Shown one piece after another: positions 1 to 12,091 of a DNA stretch of 64,000 nt. Location of the stretch: the NCBI GenBank assembly GCA_907164885.2, contig OU015496.1:108571707-108635706 (forward strand), read 5' to 3'. Each line of letters starts with the position of its first letter. Positions within the stretch are counted from its first letter, which is position 1. The translations under genes and the position numbers were made by a program. The stretch comes from Dolomedes plantarius (Eukaryota > Arthropoda > Arachnida > Araneae > Dolomedidae). Under the pieces are notes generated by a model that was not told where the DNA came from, made no database searches, and worked only from the letters and a program-made list of their open reading frames with translations.

Positions 1-390
1 GCTTTACATTTGACACCGGATTTCCGTTTTACAGTTACGGTCAATTCACACAATATCAAGGTCATGGATTAGGGAGACATTTCCTGTTACATTTGTTAAC
101 AGGTTCGATGATTTTTCACTCCAAATATCTCTTTCTCTTTCACAAACCCTTTTAAGCGTTAATCCATAAAGTATATACAGTGGGTGTAAGATATCATTGT
201 TCAGTCTGAAACTCATTTGATAACGATTAAATATATTTTAATTTTATTTCATGAACCTGTTAGGTTTATCAGTGAGGCTATTAAAAAACTGTATTATAAA
301 TATTAACCCGTTCTCAGAACAGCGGTATGGTATAAGAGTTCCAAAAATTGAGAAAGATAAAATATCGTCTTTTAACAATACTATTTAATT
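1..390. other. AT-rich DNA, no feature seen
   Basis: I see no open reading frame of substance, repeat or RNA gene in this stretch. It leads into the compound microsatellite that follows. Confidence 0.5.
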
Positions 391-421
391 TATATATATA
401 TATATATATATACACATATAT

Positions 422-497
<76 letters not shown>

Positions 498-512
498 ATG
501 TGTGTGTGTGTG
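391..512. repeat. compound microsatellite (TA)n(CA)n(TA)n(TG)n
   Basis: TA dinucleotides are followed by CA, then TA again, then TG. The CA block and the TG block are reverse complements around a TA core, so the tract can fold back on itself. The short reading frames on both strands here (repeated Thr-His or Ile-Tyr and Cys-Val) are products of the repeat and are not genes. Confidence 0.95.
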
Positions 513-1600
513 CCAGGCTCGAACCAACAGCGGAAGTTACAGATGTGAAACGACTTTTTAATAATGAAAGAATTCACAATGGTTAAAAAAAATTATATTA
601 AAAGGGTGATGAAAATGATGTCCAGATGTGATAAAATAGGCATATAAAAATAATGATATATAATGGTGATAAGACGATATTATATAAAGCTAATAAAAAT
701 AGTCAATGATATGAACGATGTTAAATAAGAAGGCAAAATACATTAAAAGTTTTACAGTTAAATCAATGACAAAAGTAAAAACTGTGTACAAAATTCGTAG
801 AAAATAAAAGGGGAAATAGAAAAAAAGGTAGCACATCCAAACTGGACATGAAATGTATCTAATCTAATTTTTTAACATCATGAAGTCTTTAAAAATTAGA
901 GCTGGTATTAACATTCCGGTTGGAGTTTTAACTGCCTTTGAAAAGTCATCTCTGAAATGAAAAATCCCTTATAAAAAAATAAAAATTAATAAACAGAGCA
1001 AATTGCTTAAACCTGAAAATACAATTAATGTTGTCAGCTTTTAGTATCAACCAAAAACCATGCATAAATATTCCCATACAGATAGGATAAATGTGTTGTT
1101 CACTAATGATTGAGGCATGATTCATTTTGGCAGATAAAGTTTAGCTAGGATCCATAAATTTTTCCACCTTTATTTGGACTCAGATCCATAAATTTTGAAA
1201 GATGGGTACAATATATCAAATATTTTATTCCATTTCCGACCAAAAACAATGGATATAAACTTTTCTTTTTTTAAGTTTAGTATATCCTGTCTTAACTGTC
1301 TCAATTTTCTAAAACTGTTATAATTTGCGCTTGCACTGCGCCTAATTTTTTTCTATTAGACTGTTTTGTCAACAGAAAACATTGGCAATCTGGCCAGGAA
1401 TTTGAATTATAACTAAAAGTTGATTTATAATTTCAGTATAAATGACAGTTTTTCTTTAAAAAGTGAAATTTTATATTATTAACATAGAAAGACGGCTGCC
1501 GTCATTTTGACGGTTTCGGGCATACTATTGAGCGCTATGTCTGTATTTATGTCCTGGGGCTTCTGGAATTTTATGACTTTTTCTAATTTTACACGAAATA
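513..1600. other. AT-rich non-coding DNA with one short duplication
   Basis: No gene is recognised. Around 1148-1200 the phrase GATCCATAAATTTT occurs twice about 40 bases apart, a small local duplication. Nothing else is supported. Confidence 0.5.
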
Positions 1601-1610
1601 TGCACACACA

Positions 1611-2090
1611 TTTACAAAATTGTATTCGATAGTAAAAAGGGGGAGAAAATGTGTTGTATATCTACTAAGACTGAAAGCCATCAATTTGACGGCAATATAT
1701 AAAAAAAGGCAGAAATCTTTAACATAATACGGGAAAAATGTTAGTTACTTTTCTTCTCTTACCCCTTTTGCAAATAACAGATATATTGGCTCTTCGGAAA
1801 TATTGGTGTTAAAAAAAATGAGGACTGCACAAACCATGCCTATATTTTTACGGATAAACCATACCAGGTTGTCAGTTCAGCATACCCGCATAAAAATATG
1901 TCTAAATATGAATTAATTTATTATAAATTGTTAAGAAATAGTTTAAAAGTATTTAACCATTTAAAAAAATTAAATATTTTAAATTCTTGAATTTATTTTT
2001 AACCGTCAAAATTATGGCATTCAGTCTTTTTAGTAAGAAAACAGTTCCCGTCTTTCTCGTGTTAAAATATTTGAAAACATTTTGTAAATG
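1611..2090. repeat. imperfect inverted repeat (fold-back), ~80-bp arms
   Basis: The left arm (about 1611-1691) carries TTTACAAAAT, then ACTGAAAGCCAT and TTTGACGG. The right arm (about 2001-2090) carries the inverted counterparts CCGTCAAAATTATGGC, TTCAGTCTTTT and ATTTTGTAAATG. About 310 bases separate the arms. This fits an old fold-back or MITE-type element. No target duplication was found and its family is unknown. Confidence 0.5.
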
Positions 2091-2283
2091 ATTCAAACGA
2101 AGGATCACAAAAGCGAATAGTTAAAAAATATAGCAACAAAAGTAAATTTTACTTTTAAACGAACCTGTAAAAGATTCCAAATTTCATCCGTGTTATTTAG
2201 GACATGGGTTGTCCTAAAATAAATGCACATACTTTTGGGTATCTTCACGTGTCACTGGTATGGCCTATTTTCAATAAATGACT

Positions 2284-3049
2284 CCATGGCGTTATGGCAG
2301 ATGTTGATATGTCCAAAAAAATTCAATTTTATGTTTTAAGTTGATATGTCACTCATAAAATTGGTTCTTTAATGTGGAAATAACTGATATTTGGAATTAT
2401 GAAATAATACTAAGTTATTTGTATTGGCAAATGCTGTTACGTATAAAATAGTTTTTTCTCAACCCTCCTCCAAAATTTTAGTCCCTAAATGAAAATTTTC
2501 ATAGAAGACCAGCCATATGCTTGAGCCTGAATATGAGTATTGACTAAAGAATATTTGGATTAAAAAACTTAATTGGTAGAGTATTTATTTCACAATAAAA
2601 GTTATTACCATATTTTTATTAACTCGCTTTATTAGTGTGTTTGTCCGGTACAAATCTTGAAATCGATTTTTAACTAACTTCCCGACTAGCTAGACATTTG
2701 AAACTTTTAGAATAGCTCAGAACACGATGGCAATGCATTCTTTTATTACTTTTAGCCATCTCTAAGCAGAATTGAATTCATTTTCAGTTAATTTTGTTGT
2801 TTGAAAATTTCTTATAATTACTCTTTTTGTTACACATTTGATCATTTTCTTTCAAGTTGATGGGATAATTCATGAAAAATTTTTAAAAAAAAAATTATTT
2901 ATTAATACATAGAATTGTCAAGTTTATATGATTCAACAGAAAATTTAAAAACGTGGTATATAAAATGTTCTTTTTATCTTGTAATTATTTTTTTTAAATT
3001 TGCCGAAAACATGAAAAAAATTATATATAAACTTCTGCCATAACGCCAC
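2284..3049. repeat. decayed fold-back element related to the one at 37105-38937
   Basis: The ends carry GGCGTTATGGCAGA (near 2288) and its inverse TCTGCCATAACGCC (near 3034), giving a ~770-bp unit. The stretch 2622-2990 is also present in inverted orientation at about 38340-38910. Shared phrases include ACTAGCTAGACATTTGAAAC, GATCATTTTCTTTCAAGTTG and ACAGAAAATTTAAAAACGTG (or their complements). Two copies in one window show that it is a dispersed, non-coding mobile element. Confidence 0.6.
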
Positions 3050-5175
3050 AGAACTGTGTCTAAAATATTTGAAACAACTGAAAACTTCATTAGTCTTATA
3101 CAAAGGGGAAATATGTGGGTAAACACTTTTATTTGCTCTAATATAAAAAACAAAAGTTTCTGATACAATTTCTTTGCATTAAAACTGCAGAACGAATAAA
3201 TAAAATCAAACTCGTTAAGTACCTCAGAAAGTGCCTTTTTTTTCTATTTTTTTTATCATCCCAAAACAAAACCCTGATCGAGTGCACACATTGTAATCAC
3301 ATTCAGATTACAACTAGATACCGCAGCGTAACTATATACAGTTCTTTGAAGGAGCCGGAGTAAAAAAAATAATAATAGCTGTCACACAAAACTTTGTTCT
3401 CGTGTTATTCCGCTGTATTAATTAGATATATGAATAATTCATACGTGTGGAAGGATTCATTCTCTATTCAATAGGGACCTTAAAATAAATATGGAAGCAT
3501 GATAGTCGCACATATTTAGCTCGAAACATGATATTATCGGAGGAATTTTATTTTCTCGTGTTTTGATGAACTTTATATTAGCTGTTTGTGTGTCGGGAGC
3601 AGAGTGATATTTGCGATTTCGTCCTTGCAAAACTAATTGCAGAAATATGATTGTTATTTATTCTTATGTACTATAATTTCATGTTGAGGCTTAGAATGAC
3701 CTTGGTGTCAGGAATCATAAACATGGACACAAATAAATTTTAAATTGTAATCACCGACACAAACGCCTCCCCTTCCATATAGGTCTTTAGCTAACAACCG
3801 CATTTGAGTCATGTGTGTGTGTTGGGGGGGGGGGGGGGGCAAGAAAGGGGAGGGGTCTCAGCTAGCATTTGCGGTTGATATAATCCTTAGTCTTCACACC
3901 ATATACACCGGGTGCGTCATAAATTCGTGCAAAGTTCAAAAATTCACAATAAAAGAAGCAATGCTCTGCAATAAGCTTAGCAATAAGTAACAAGCAAATT
4001 TTGAGAGTGAGATCTCATTTAAAGGCCGTTAAGCAATTATTTTAATAAATTATTACTATTATTACACAATTTCGCTTAAAAAGCCGTTTATCAATGAGTT
4101 TTCGCCGAAAAGTAGTAAAAAAATAATTTTTGCATTTGTTCTTTCATATCGGCAAATTTCGCATTTATTCGCATCCATTTCGTAAATACTAAAATTAATT
4201 AATTACACATACACACACATATATATACCTCAAATATTCCAACCTCTCCGCCAGTCGATTCTTAAGTTTTCCTTACATAAGTTATGTTTTCCGCAACCCT
4301 GCGTCTTTCGAGAAGGAATATATCATTCGCATCTGTCTATAAAGTGTCTTTCAATACCTTTTATAAATTTTCAATTTACTTATACCTAAACAAGTCTAAA
4401 CAAGCACGATAGTATACAAAAGCCTAAGGGACAGAGACCGTCTTAACTACTTATATTTACTCATATGAATTATCCATAGGTACTTGATATTTTTAGGTTT
4501 ATTAGTATGTCTAGACATCTCAAAATAAGCGGAAAAAAAAGAAAACATACATATACATAAAAGGTTTCTCAGGAAAGAAGCGTTAGATTTTTTTATTTAT
4601 TCGAAGAAGAATTCTTTAATCCTAATATATATTTACTTTTCATTTATATATATATTTATTTTCTCAAGGAGGTATTGAAGAAAACACTCGGCTAGAAAAT
4701 AGCGTCAAAAATACATTAGGGACTTCTGATTGGTACACTTAGAGAAAGGCTATCATAAATGTGTATTCGTGTACTTGTTCTGGGTCTTTGCGTGGGATAT
4801 ATACCCAGGGGAACCATAAAGTTCGAGGAGAGAAATGTGATTGTTCGAATTTGTGGACTGGATGGGTTTCATAAGACTCGCTTCATTTTACAAAGGCTTC
4901 GGGGAGGTCATCAAAAGAAAATCATTTGGCGTAAATAAAAACTGATTTTTCACGGCAAGAATTATTGGTAGTTGTTTTAAAATGAGGATTTATTACAAAA
5001 TGAAAATATCAGAAAGTTTTTACATTTGTGCGTATTAACACAATGTTGATATTTTTTTAATTGGTAAAAATGAAGCAAGTCACACGATCAGTGTCTGAAA
5101 TATTTGAATAATGCAAATAAAATCACGTGCTTTCCTAAGTCTGTTTTCAATATGTGGAGTCTGGAATTGTGATAC
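3050..5175. other. AT-rich non-coding DNA, poly-G tract, no gene seen
   Basis: Nothing coding is recognised. A run of about 16 G residues lies at 3824-3839. The phrase CACCGGGTGCGTCATAAATT near 3906 looks like a transposon terminus, but I found no partner end. Minor CA/TA repeats lie at 4205-4226. Confidence 0.45.
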
Positions 5176-5317
5176 CTACATACACGTATATGCGTATATA
5201 CACACATACATATATACATATACACGTATCCACACACATATGTATATATATGTATATATATACACGTATGCACACACATATATATATATGTATATATATA
5301 CGTATACACACATATGT

Positions 5318-5358
<41 letters not shown>

Positions 5359-5474
5359 CACACATATATATATACACATACATATACACATACATATATA
5401 CATAAACACACATATATATATACACACATACATATATACACACATACATATATACACACATGCATATACATGTG
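5176..5474. repeat. ~300-bp TA/CA compound microsatellite
   Basis: Interleaved TATA, CATA and CACA dinucleotides run for about 300 bases around a pure TA core near 5322-5354. Six overlapping reading frames of 80-150 codons here are all Tyr-Ile-His-Thr or Val-Cys-Ile-Tyr repeats encoded by the microsatellite, so I call none of them a gene. Confidence 0.95.
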
Positions 5475-6016
5475 ATAAAACTGGTGAATTGGGGAGATTT
5501 CCTCGAACCTCACACATGTTAGAGTGAAAATAACTCTCAAGTAAAGGACTGGTTGACCCCAAATCTCTCCAGTATGTGTTTTTCGTTAATCGCATCGCTA
5601 TTATAGCTTAAAGTCTTTTGCATTTCTGTATTAGTAATTTTTTTTCACTGCAAAGTTTCAGAAGAAGATTTAGGCTATATATCCGTTTGGAGGTGGGACA
5701 AATTTCTTTGGGATGCTATTTGACGAGTAATAACAGAAAAAATGTTATTCGTCAAATTTAAATGCTCTGTTACAGTAATACTCTGCTGATCTCCAAATTT
5801 AAACAAATTACGACTGTAACACTTGTCAAGTCTTTCAAAATTGGTGAAATGGCATTTTTTGTCCATTGTTTGTCGGTAGCAGGCACACAGTCACTTTCTC
5901 AACTAGATTATGTTTTAATGGTTTTCTAAATTTTCGTCTCTCTGTTTTAAATGTTCGTTGATGGTCTAATATCCAGATCCTGATTATCATCTTATGACCC
6001 ACTGCGTTATATCTTA
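5475..6016. other. non-coding DNA, no feature seen
   Basis: No gene, RNA or mobile element end is recognised between the microsatellite and the Helitron that starts at 6017. Confidence 0.45.
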
Positions 6017-7089
6017 CAAGCTTTATATACCCGGCGTTGCACGGGTGTAACCTTAATAAAGCTTACTTGTATGATATGTATATTTGCATTTTATGCCAAT
6101 AGATACCCCTCTCCACTGGTCAGCATCCCATCAGCAGATTAAAATACCCCCCCCCCCCATGCTGATGTCAGCATTAAAATGTTTCTTTCAATTTTGATAT
6201 CCGACTGGATCCCGGCCCTTCGAGGAGTTTGAGGGCTTCCCCGTAAACCCTTGTGAAAATCGCCGGTTTCATAAACAAAGAATTACCTGGCGTTGCCCAG
6301 GATAATAAAAATGAATGAAGTTTACCTGAGCTCTAGATGTATACGTACAAACAACCGAAATATATACAATTCACACACACACACACACCTTTCCACACTT
6401 CATTTAATTAAGGTTGATCTCTCTCTTTTCCCCTACCATCAATTTGGTGTTCAAAATAGTGATATATAGGAAATATAAATTATTGGATTGTTTCTAGCAA
6501 TTTTTACAAAATCTAAAGCGAATGTCGAAAAATCGTGACATTCATCGTATTTGTTACATTTCATTGTGTTTCTTACATTTTAAATGAAGAATCTTATGGA
6601 TATCTGTTTCCTTCTTTGAGATATGAGGGAATATGTGAAAAATACGTTTTGCCCCCTCCCCCCCATGGTGCCGAATTTTGAAAAATCTTGAAATTGGTTT
6701 TAATGTATTAGTGTTCCTTACATTTTAAAGCAATAATCTTATGGATATCTGTTTTCTTCTTCGAGATATGAAGGAATATGTGATAAAACACGTAAAAACA
6801 CGTCCCCCCCCCATGGTACCCGAATTTTGAAAAATCCTGAAACTGATTTTTTGGCATTCGTGTTCCTTTCATTTTAAAGCAAGAATCTTATGGATATCTG
6901 TTTTCTTCTTCGAGATATGAAGGAATATGTGATAAAACACGTTTTGCCTCCTCCCACTTGGGGGGGGGGCGAATTTTGAAAAATACCTTCTTAAATGACT
7001 CCTTCAGCAGAAAAGTAATAATCTCCTAAAATTTGATATCTGTATCTCCAATAGTTTTTGCTGGGCGTTGATTCCTTTATATATATAGA
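6017..7089 (-). mobile_element. non-autonomous Helitron (minus strand)
   Basis: Read on the minus strand, the element begins TCTATATATATAAAGGAATC directly after an A. It ends with the hairpin ACCCG-TGCAACGC-CGGGT, then TATATAAAGCTTG before a T. A 5' TC, a short hairpin about a dozen bases before a CTNG end, and insertion between A and T are Helitron hallmarks. There is no Rep/helicase reading frame, so it is non-autonomous. A degraded second hairpin end (CCTGGCGTTGCCCAGG near 6282) suggests two copies are nested. The centre carries a minisatellite. Confidence 0.8.
6545..7000. repeat. minisatellite of ~147-bp units inside the Helitron
   Basis: The phrase GATATGAAGGAATATGTGAT or a close variant recurs at 6620, 6765 and 6914, giving 145-149 bp spacing. 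A further copy lies at 7226 in the adjoining fragment. Each unit also holds CTTATGGATATCTG, a C-rich run and CGAATTTTG. Internal tandem units are common in non-autonomous Helitrons. Confidence 0.85.
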
Positions 7090-7411
7090 TAAAACACGTA
7101 AAACACGTTTAGCCCCCTCCCCCCTTGGGGGCCGAACTTTGAAAAATCCTGAAATTGGTTTTTAGGTATTTATGTTTATTATATTTTAAAGCAAGAATCT
7201 TATGGATATCAATTTTCTTCTTTGAGATATGAAGGAATATGTAAAAAACACTTTTTGTCCCCCTCCCCCCTTTGGGGGGCGAATTTTGTAAAATCGCTTC
7301 TTAAATGACGCCTTCAGCACAAAAGTAATAAGCTCCTAAAATTTTATATCTGCATCTCCAATAGTTTTTGCTGGGCGTTGATACGTGAATAAGTCAGGAC
7401 TTCTTCCTTTA
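7090..7411 (-). mobile_element. second Helitron 5' fragment abutting the first
   Basis: After the 5' end at 7089 the same minisatellite unit resumes (7090-7290). It is followed by a second copy of the 5' region: AGTAATAAGCTCCTAAAATT, then CAATAGTTTTTGCTGGGCGTT, ending near 7411 in CTTTATATAT. This parallels 7000-7089, so it is a nested or tandem second copy. Confidence 0.65.
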
Positions 7412-7725
7412 TATATTTCCATCATTAGGGTAATCAAAATGCTTCCAAGCATTTAACTCACAGAAAAGTTCTTCATCATAGGAAAAAAACGAAAAGCATT
7501 CGGACACGCAAATTTAAAAGTTAAACAATGTTAAATTCCAGAAACCTCAGAGAAGAAGGTAATAGCTAATAAAAACTAACAATAACCTATCGTACCATAA
7601 TGAAAACTTACCCGTTTGTGGTACTTTAAGAATTGTAAAAGTTGATAGATGTGCAAACTCACGTCAACTCAACCATTTATTTCGCATAAAACTGAACGGA
7701 CTTAAGGGAAGTTTGTCTCCGTTGG

Positions 7726-8095
7726 CAGTGATTGGTTGGTTGGTTGGTTGGTTGAGTTTTACGGGTGCAAGGCCCAGAAAAGACAAGCTGTGCCAAAAGC
7801 ACGACGTTTGCAAGTCCAATACACATATATAAAATTATCAAAAAAAAAGCGACAATAACACAGGGGTATACAAAGTTATAAAAACACTAAAGGTAAAGAT
7901 AGTCGTATAAAAGGAATGATTGATTGGTGGAGAGCACAACAGTCAAATTTTGTTACAGAAGGCCTAATCAGGCGGGACCTACAATTTAAAGCCAATTTGT
8001 AAAGGCTACAGATGTTCACGACAACAGTGGGACTCAAACCAACAGGCTCCGAGACCGAATGCCAGAGCCATTTCGCCAATACTCTGCTCCGCTTG
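7726..8095 (-). mobile_element. tRNA-derived SINE with (CCAA)n tail
   Basis: On the minus strand the 5' end has a tRNA-like head. The A-box region includes GCGAAATGGCTCTGGCATTC, and the B box GGTTTGAGTCCC lies at 8029-8040. A unique body follows, and the tail is repeated CCAA, read on the plus strand as TTGG repeats at 7733-7754. Pol III promoter boxes plus a simple-repeat tail define a tRNA-type SINE. The 67-codon reading frame here only crosses the SINE. Confidence 0.8.
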
Positions 8096-9180
8096 TAATA
8101 AAAATATTTAAAAATGTGTACGATCTTGCATTGCTATCAATACAGAAAACACAGCTTAAGGTTATTTGTTTATGCCCTAACGAATTGTTGGAAATTTAGC
8201 GCTTGAGTATTAAACCATGGGAAAATAGTTAAATTCTTTAAATTACAGGGTTCTAATGACAAATTTCACGAAAAAAAATTTTTCCTAAAATACTATATTA
8301 ATGTACATACATTAATCTACATTAGTAAACTGATAACACGGAAAGAATCTAAAGAGGAACCATTTTTTTAATCTCATTTTAAAAAAAAATTCCGCAAATT
8401 TAGAACTTTCGTTCGGAATGTACTCAGCTCGTTACTCGCGAAAACGAGATATTATGAATACAAGCATACTCTTACCGGACCATAATCTATATTCTTTGTC
8501 TGTCATATTTTGTTTCAGACATAAAACGCAAAATTAGCATCAGTTCTTATCTCATGACGTAAAAGAGAATAAAATATTAAATAAATTAGTTAAAGAAGAT
8601 AATTGAAATCTTCATTTATGCTAATTATTCCCAATAGACTCATTAATAATGAACCGGGAAACATCGTCCATTTTCTTACGCGAGAATTGATTCCTGAAGA
8701 TTTCATAGTAAAATGCTTCCGGACCCGGAAATAAGAGACAGTGGATTAGAAAAAACACCCATTACGCAGCTGTCAAAACCTTCATTCATTCAATCAGTCA
8801 TTCAGTTCCTGTTTCCTCACATTGGGTTACATCATATCCATTTCGCTTACACTGAGATCTTAAAAGTGAAACCCTCAATTACGTCCTCTTACAAGTTACG
8901 ACGAATTACTCACCCACTTAAGTATCTTAATGAATCGTGGGCCGTTCTATTCATCTCCTGCCGACAGATCACTGTATGGACTCGCGCTCATATCCTATTC
9001 GCATACTTGTAATTTTAGATGTGTTTATTGTATTTCTCACAACACGTGCAATAAATTATAATATTCGCTTTTCTCTTGCATTTACTATTTCCAGAATATG
9101 TACAATGTCCATGTAGAGCTAAATATTCATTAATTACACGAAACTTGGAGGATTCTAAATAAAAATGCACTGAGAGGCCG
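8096..9180. other. non-coding or unrecognised DNA with one 99-codon open frame
   Basis: A plus-strand open frame at 8713-9012 (starts MLPDPEIRDS) resembles no family I know. It has no visible splice sites or domain, although an AATAAA lies at 9049-9054. I treat it as a chance frame. The rest is AT-rich with no repeat recognised. Confidence 0.4.
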
Positions 9181-10350
9181 ATGACCACCCAACTCAGTAG
9201 ATCGTTAGGCCATATTTTGATCTTAATATTGTTGAGAATATGTTTGTCATGGACACTGAGCCATCGATTTGTGGATTGACGAACCTGAGACCATATCCAA
9301 TGAGCAACACTTTTCTTTGAAGGTTCTGAACTCAGCTGAATGATTCCCCTTTGACCTCATCCCACAAATGTTCAACTGGATTGAAATCTGGTGAATATGG
9401 AAGGTAAAGACTCTGCCAAATCGTCTGTGGATTATGACGTTGCAATGTCCTGTTTCGAAGTATCCAACTCCATTGGGGTAAACCACAAACATTAGTGGAT
9501 GTACTTGGACAAGGAAAATATTTTAAACCCTTTTTAGCATTCAGACGTTATTCCACACGAATTAAATTATCCAAATAATGCGAGGAAAATTTCTTCAACT
9601 CATAACATTGCCTCCACTAGCTTGAAGTGTTCTGGCACGGAACTTAGGGTCCTTGCTTTCATGCTATTTTTTCCATACTCTCACAATGCAATCTGTAGGG
9701 TGAAGTTGAAAACGTGGATTCATCAGACCACATAAATCGTTTCCATCCATTTACCGTCCAATCCTTGTGATCTTGTGCGAACTTGAGACGTTTGATCTTG
9801 TCAGCTGCAGTTCACAGAGGATTTCGAACAGGCTTTTGGCCTCCAAACCCCAGACTTTGTAATATACGGTGAACGGAAAGTACCTGGAGAGGCCCTTGGA
9901 GTTGGTCCCTGATTAAGGTTAGATGTAGTTGGACGCACCTTTGCCTTTTCGTCGAAATTGATTAGTGTGAAATCTCTCCTTTCGGCTCCAGCATCCAATA
10001 GTCGGTAACGACCACGCTCCTTATGCCGTGACCTGTTTTTTTTTTTTTTTTGTTTGATAGTCTAGTCTCCATAAACACAAAGATCAGCTGCTCTGTAAAT
10101 TGCGAGCGGAGCAGTTTCGAGGATAGTTGCTCTACTGCATCTGTTAGTCAATCATTCCACGTTTATGGGATGGTAAATTGAGCTTTTTACCCATTACTTC
10201 CCAAGCATAAGCTTTTATTTCTATACAATCGTCCAGCAATCCCTTTTTATACCAATCCCACCTTTTACCAGCAGTAGCGTGACGTCATACCTGATTTGCT
10301 AAAAAATGTCAGGTGGTCATAAAAAATTGGACATATGGTGTAAACAGTTA
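9180..10350 (-). mobile_element. Tc1-like DNA transposon, 3' end damaged
   Basis: On the minus strand the element starts near 10350 with CTGTTTACACCATATGTCCA and reaches ATGACCACC. The far end retains only the inner part of the terminal repeat (GGGTGGTCAT near 9188) and then diverges, so the outer 3' terminal repeat appears lost. The ~1.17-kb length suits a Tc1 element. A satellite array begins directly beside the 5' end. Confidence 0.8.
9240..9998 (-). pseudogene. Tc1-family transposase pseudogene
   Basis: Minus-strand translation gives fragments of a Tc1 DDE transposase split over several frames. An N-terminal helix-turn-helix remnant near 9801-9900 reads SGVWRPKA. Next comes KFAQDHKDW followed by FMWSDESTF near 9715-9780, which carries a catalytic Asp. 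Near 9340-9400 LPYSPDFNPVEHLWDE is the C-terminal motif of the family. Frames change after SDESTF and again before the C-terminal motif, and stops interrupt each frame, so no active enzyme can be made. In life such enzymes cut and paste the element at TA sites. Confidence 0.88.
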
Positions 10351-10364
10351 TATATATATATATC

Positions 10365-11965
10365 ATAATATAACAAATTTTTGAATAAAAATATTTACTG
10401 AAAAAACGATATTTATTTAATCAAATGAATCAACTGTTCCAGCATGCAATAAAAATGTATCTTTCAAAAAAATAAATCCTATAACAAGTCCTTTACGAAG
10501 CTAATAGGCACATACTATTGCAAGGATTAAATCGCAAAGAACCGACAACATTTTTGACACAAAGCCACATTTTCCCCACAGTGGCCACTTCGTTGCATAT
10601 TTTTTACCAAATTGAAACATTTACGAGTAGATAACTATGTCATACAATTGAATAATTTTCTAATAAATATGATTACTGAAAAACTACTTTTATCTAATCA
10701 AATTCATCAATAGCTCAAGCATAGAATAAAAAAATATCACCCATGAAAAAAACATAGATCGCAAAACAAGTCCTTTACAGCAGCTTTATGAGCAAAATGT
10801 AGCAGCTGTTTAATCGGAAAGAATCGACACCCTATATTTTGGACACAATGTCCACATACTTGAATACGTCTTGTAAAAATATTTACTAACAGAAATCTAT
10901 GTCAAATAATAAAACAAAATTTTTAATAAAAAGGAAAAACAACTTTTATCTAATCAAAATCAGTTGTTTAAAATCATAAATCAATTGTTGAAGCATACAA
11001 TGAAAATATCTCTAATAAAAGAATAAATGTCATAAGAAATCCTTTACAGCAGCTTATAGTCCCAAAATATTGTTGCGTAGATTCGACTGGTTCGTATGTT
11101 TATCACAAGAATTCAAAGATAAACGATCTGCACTAGACAACTTTATTCGACCTGGAACTGAACGCTAGCTCAACTTATATACAGTCACCGAACTTTTTGG
11201 AACGGTAGAAACTAAAATTAGCATTTAATAAATTAGCATATTAGAACATTCTGGATAAAACGAGATACGATAACAAAGGAAATTTAGAGAAAAATGATTT
11301 TAAGCAACTTGCATCCATAGGGGCTCGAACTCATCACCGTCAGCAACGTAGCCAGACATCTTACCTTGTGTTAAGACAGCTTAGCACCAGTTTCGCTACA
11401 ATACAGCAGCCATTAAATCTCAAAGAATCGACACCATACATTTTGGACAGAATGCCCACATACATGCATACTTCTTGTCAAAATATTTGCGAGAATTATT
11501 CTAAGTTAAATTAAACAAATTTTTGAATAAAATTAATTACTGATAACTTTTATCTAATCAAAATCAATTGTTGATACACACAATAAAAATCTCTTATAAA
11601 AGAATAAATCTCACAAAGTTCTTTAAAACAGCTTTTATGAGCAAAATACCATATATTTCGGACAATACATTTCGGACTCCATATATTTAGGACACAATGT
11701 CCACATACTTGCATACTCCTCAAAATATTTACGAGCAGAAATCTATGTCAAATAATAAAACAAATTTTTGAATAAAAATAATTACTGAAAAGCAACTCTT
11801 ATCTAATCAAAATCAATTGTTGATACATACATCAGTTGTTGAAGCATACAATAAAAAATCTCTTATAAAAGAATAAATCTCATAGAAAACTTCTTTAAAA
11901 CAGCTTGCAATCTCAAAATATAGCAGCGATTAAATCGTGAAGAATTGACGCGATACATTTCCTCT
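10365..11965. repeat. satellite or minisatellite array, ~270-bp period
   Basis: Marker phrases recur roughly every 270 bases. AATTTTTGAATAAAA or variants occur near 10376, 10647, 10917, 11517 and 11765; the 10917-11517 gap shrinks to 270 when the inserted 330-bp LTR is removed. Each unit also holds TTTATCTAATCAAAAT, AGTCCTTTACAGCAGCTT, AAAGAATCGACACC and TGTCCACATACTTG. There are about five and a half units, 10-25% diverged by eye and AT-rich, with no reading frame. It abuts the Tc1 5' end. Confidence 0.88.
11071..11400 (-). mobile_element. solo LTR (330 bp) inside the satellite
   Basis: The satellite is interrupted exactly here. Read on the minus strand the insert starts TGTAGCGAAACTGG and ends CGCAACA, a TG...CA pair with matching 7-bp ends (one mismatch). 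The minus strand holds a TATA box (CTGTATATAAG near 11175) and, about 30 bases on, the poly-A signal AATAAA (11142-11147), the order expected in an LTR. Four-base flanks ATAT and ATAC are a probable target duplication. No internal retrotransposon sequence remains, so it arose by LTR-LTR recombination. Confidence 0.78.
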
Positions 11966-12091
11966 CAAACAGCGGACAAGGCGCGAACTCTCTTCCCCCG
12001 CACTCAAGTCACCTAACGATGCTTTAATCTAAGTTCAAATTTATGTGATTTCTCCAATAGCCTACAATATTTCTCCGGGAGGAGACGAATG

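Noticed and set aside
314..577. Frames of 66 and 87 codons
   Set aside because: They are microsatellite translation, mirrored on both strands.
3906..3960. CACCGGGTGCGTCATAAATT as a transposon end
   Set aside because: It looks like a terminus, but no inverted partner or target duplication was found nearby.
5088..5595. Several overlapping 80-150-codon frames on both strands
   Set aside because: They are translations of a TA/CA microsatellite (Ile-Tyr-Thr-His or Val-Cys-Tyr-Ile repeats).
8713..9012. 99-codon plus-strand frame with a nearby AATAAA
   Set aside because: No family similarity seen. AATAAA is frequent in AT-rich DNA, so it gives little support.
9180..10350. Intact Tc1 element
   Set aside because: The transposase is in several frames and the outer 3' terminal repeat is missing.
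10365..11965. CRISPR-like array
   Set aside because: The units are ~270 bp, diverged and without short exact repeats and unique spacers, so this is a satellite array.
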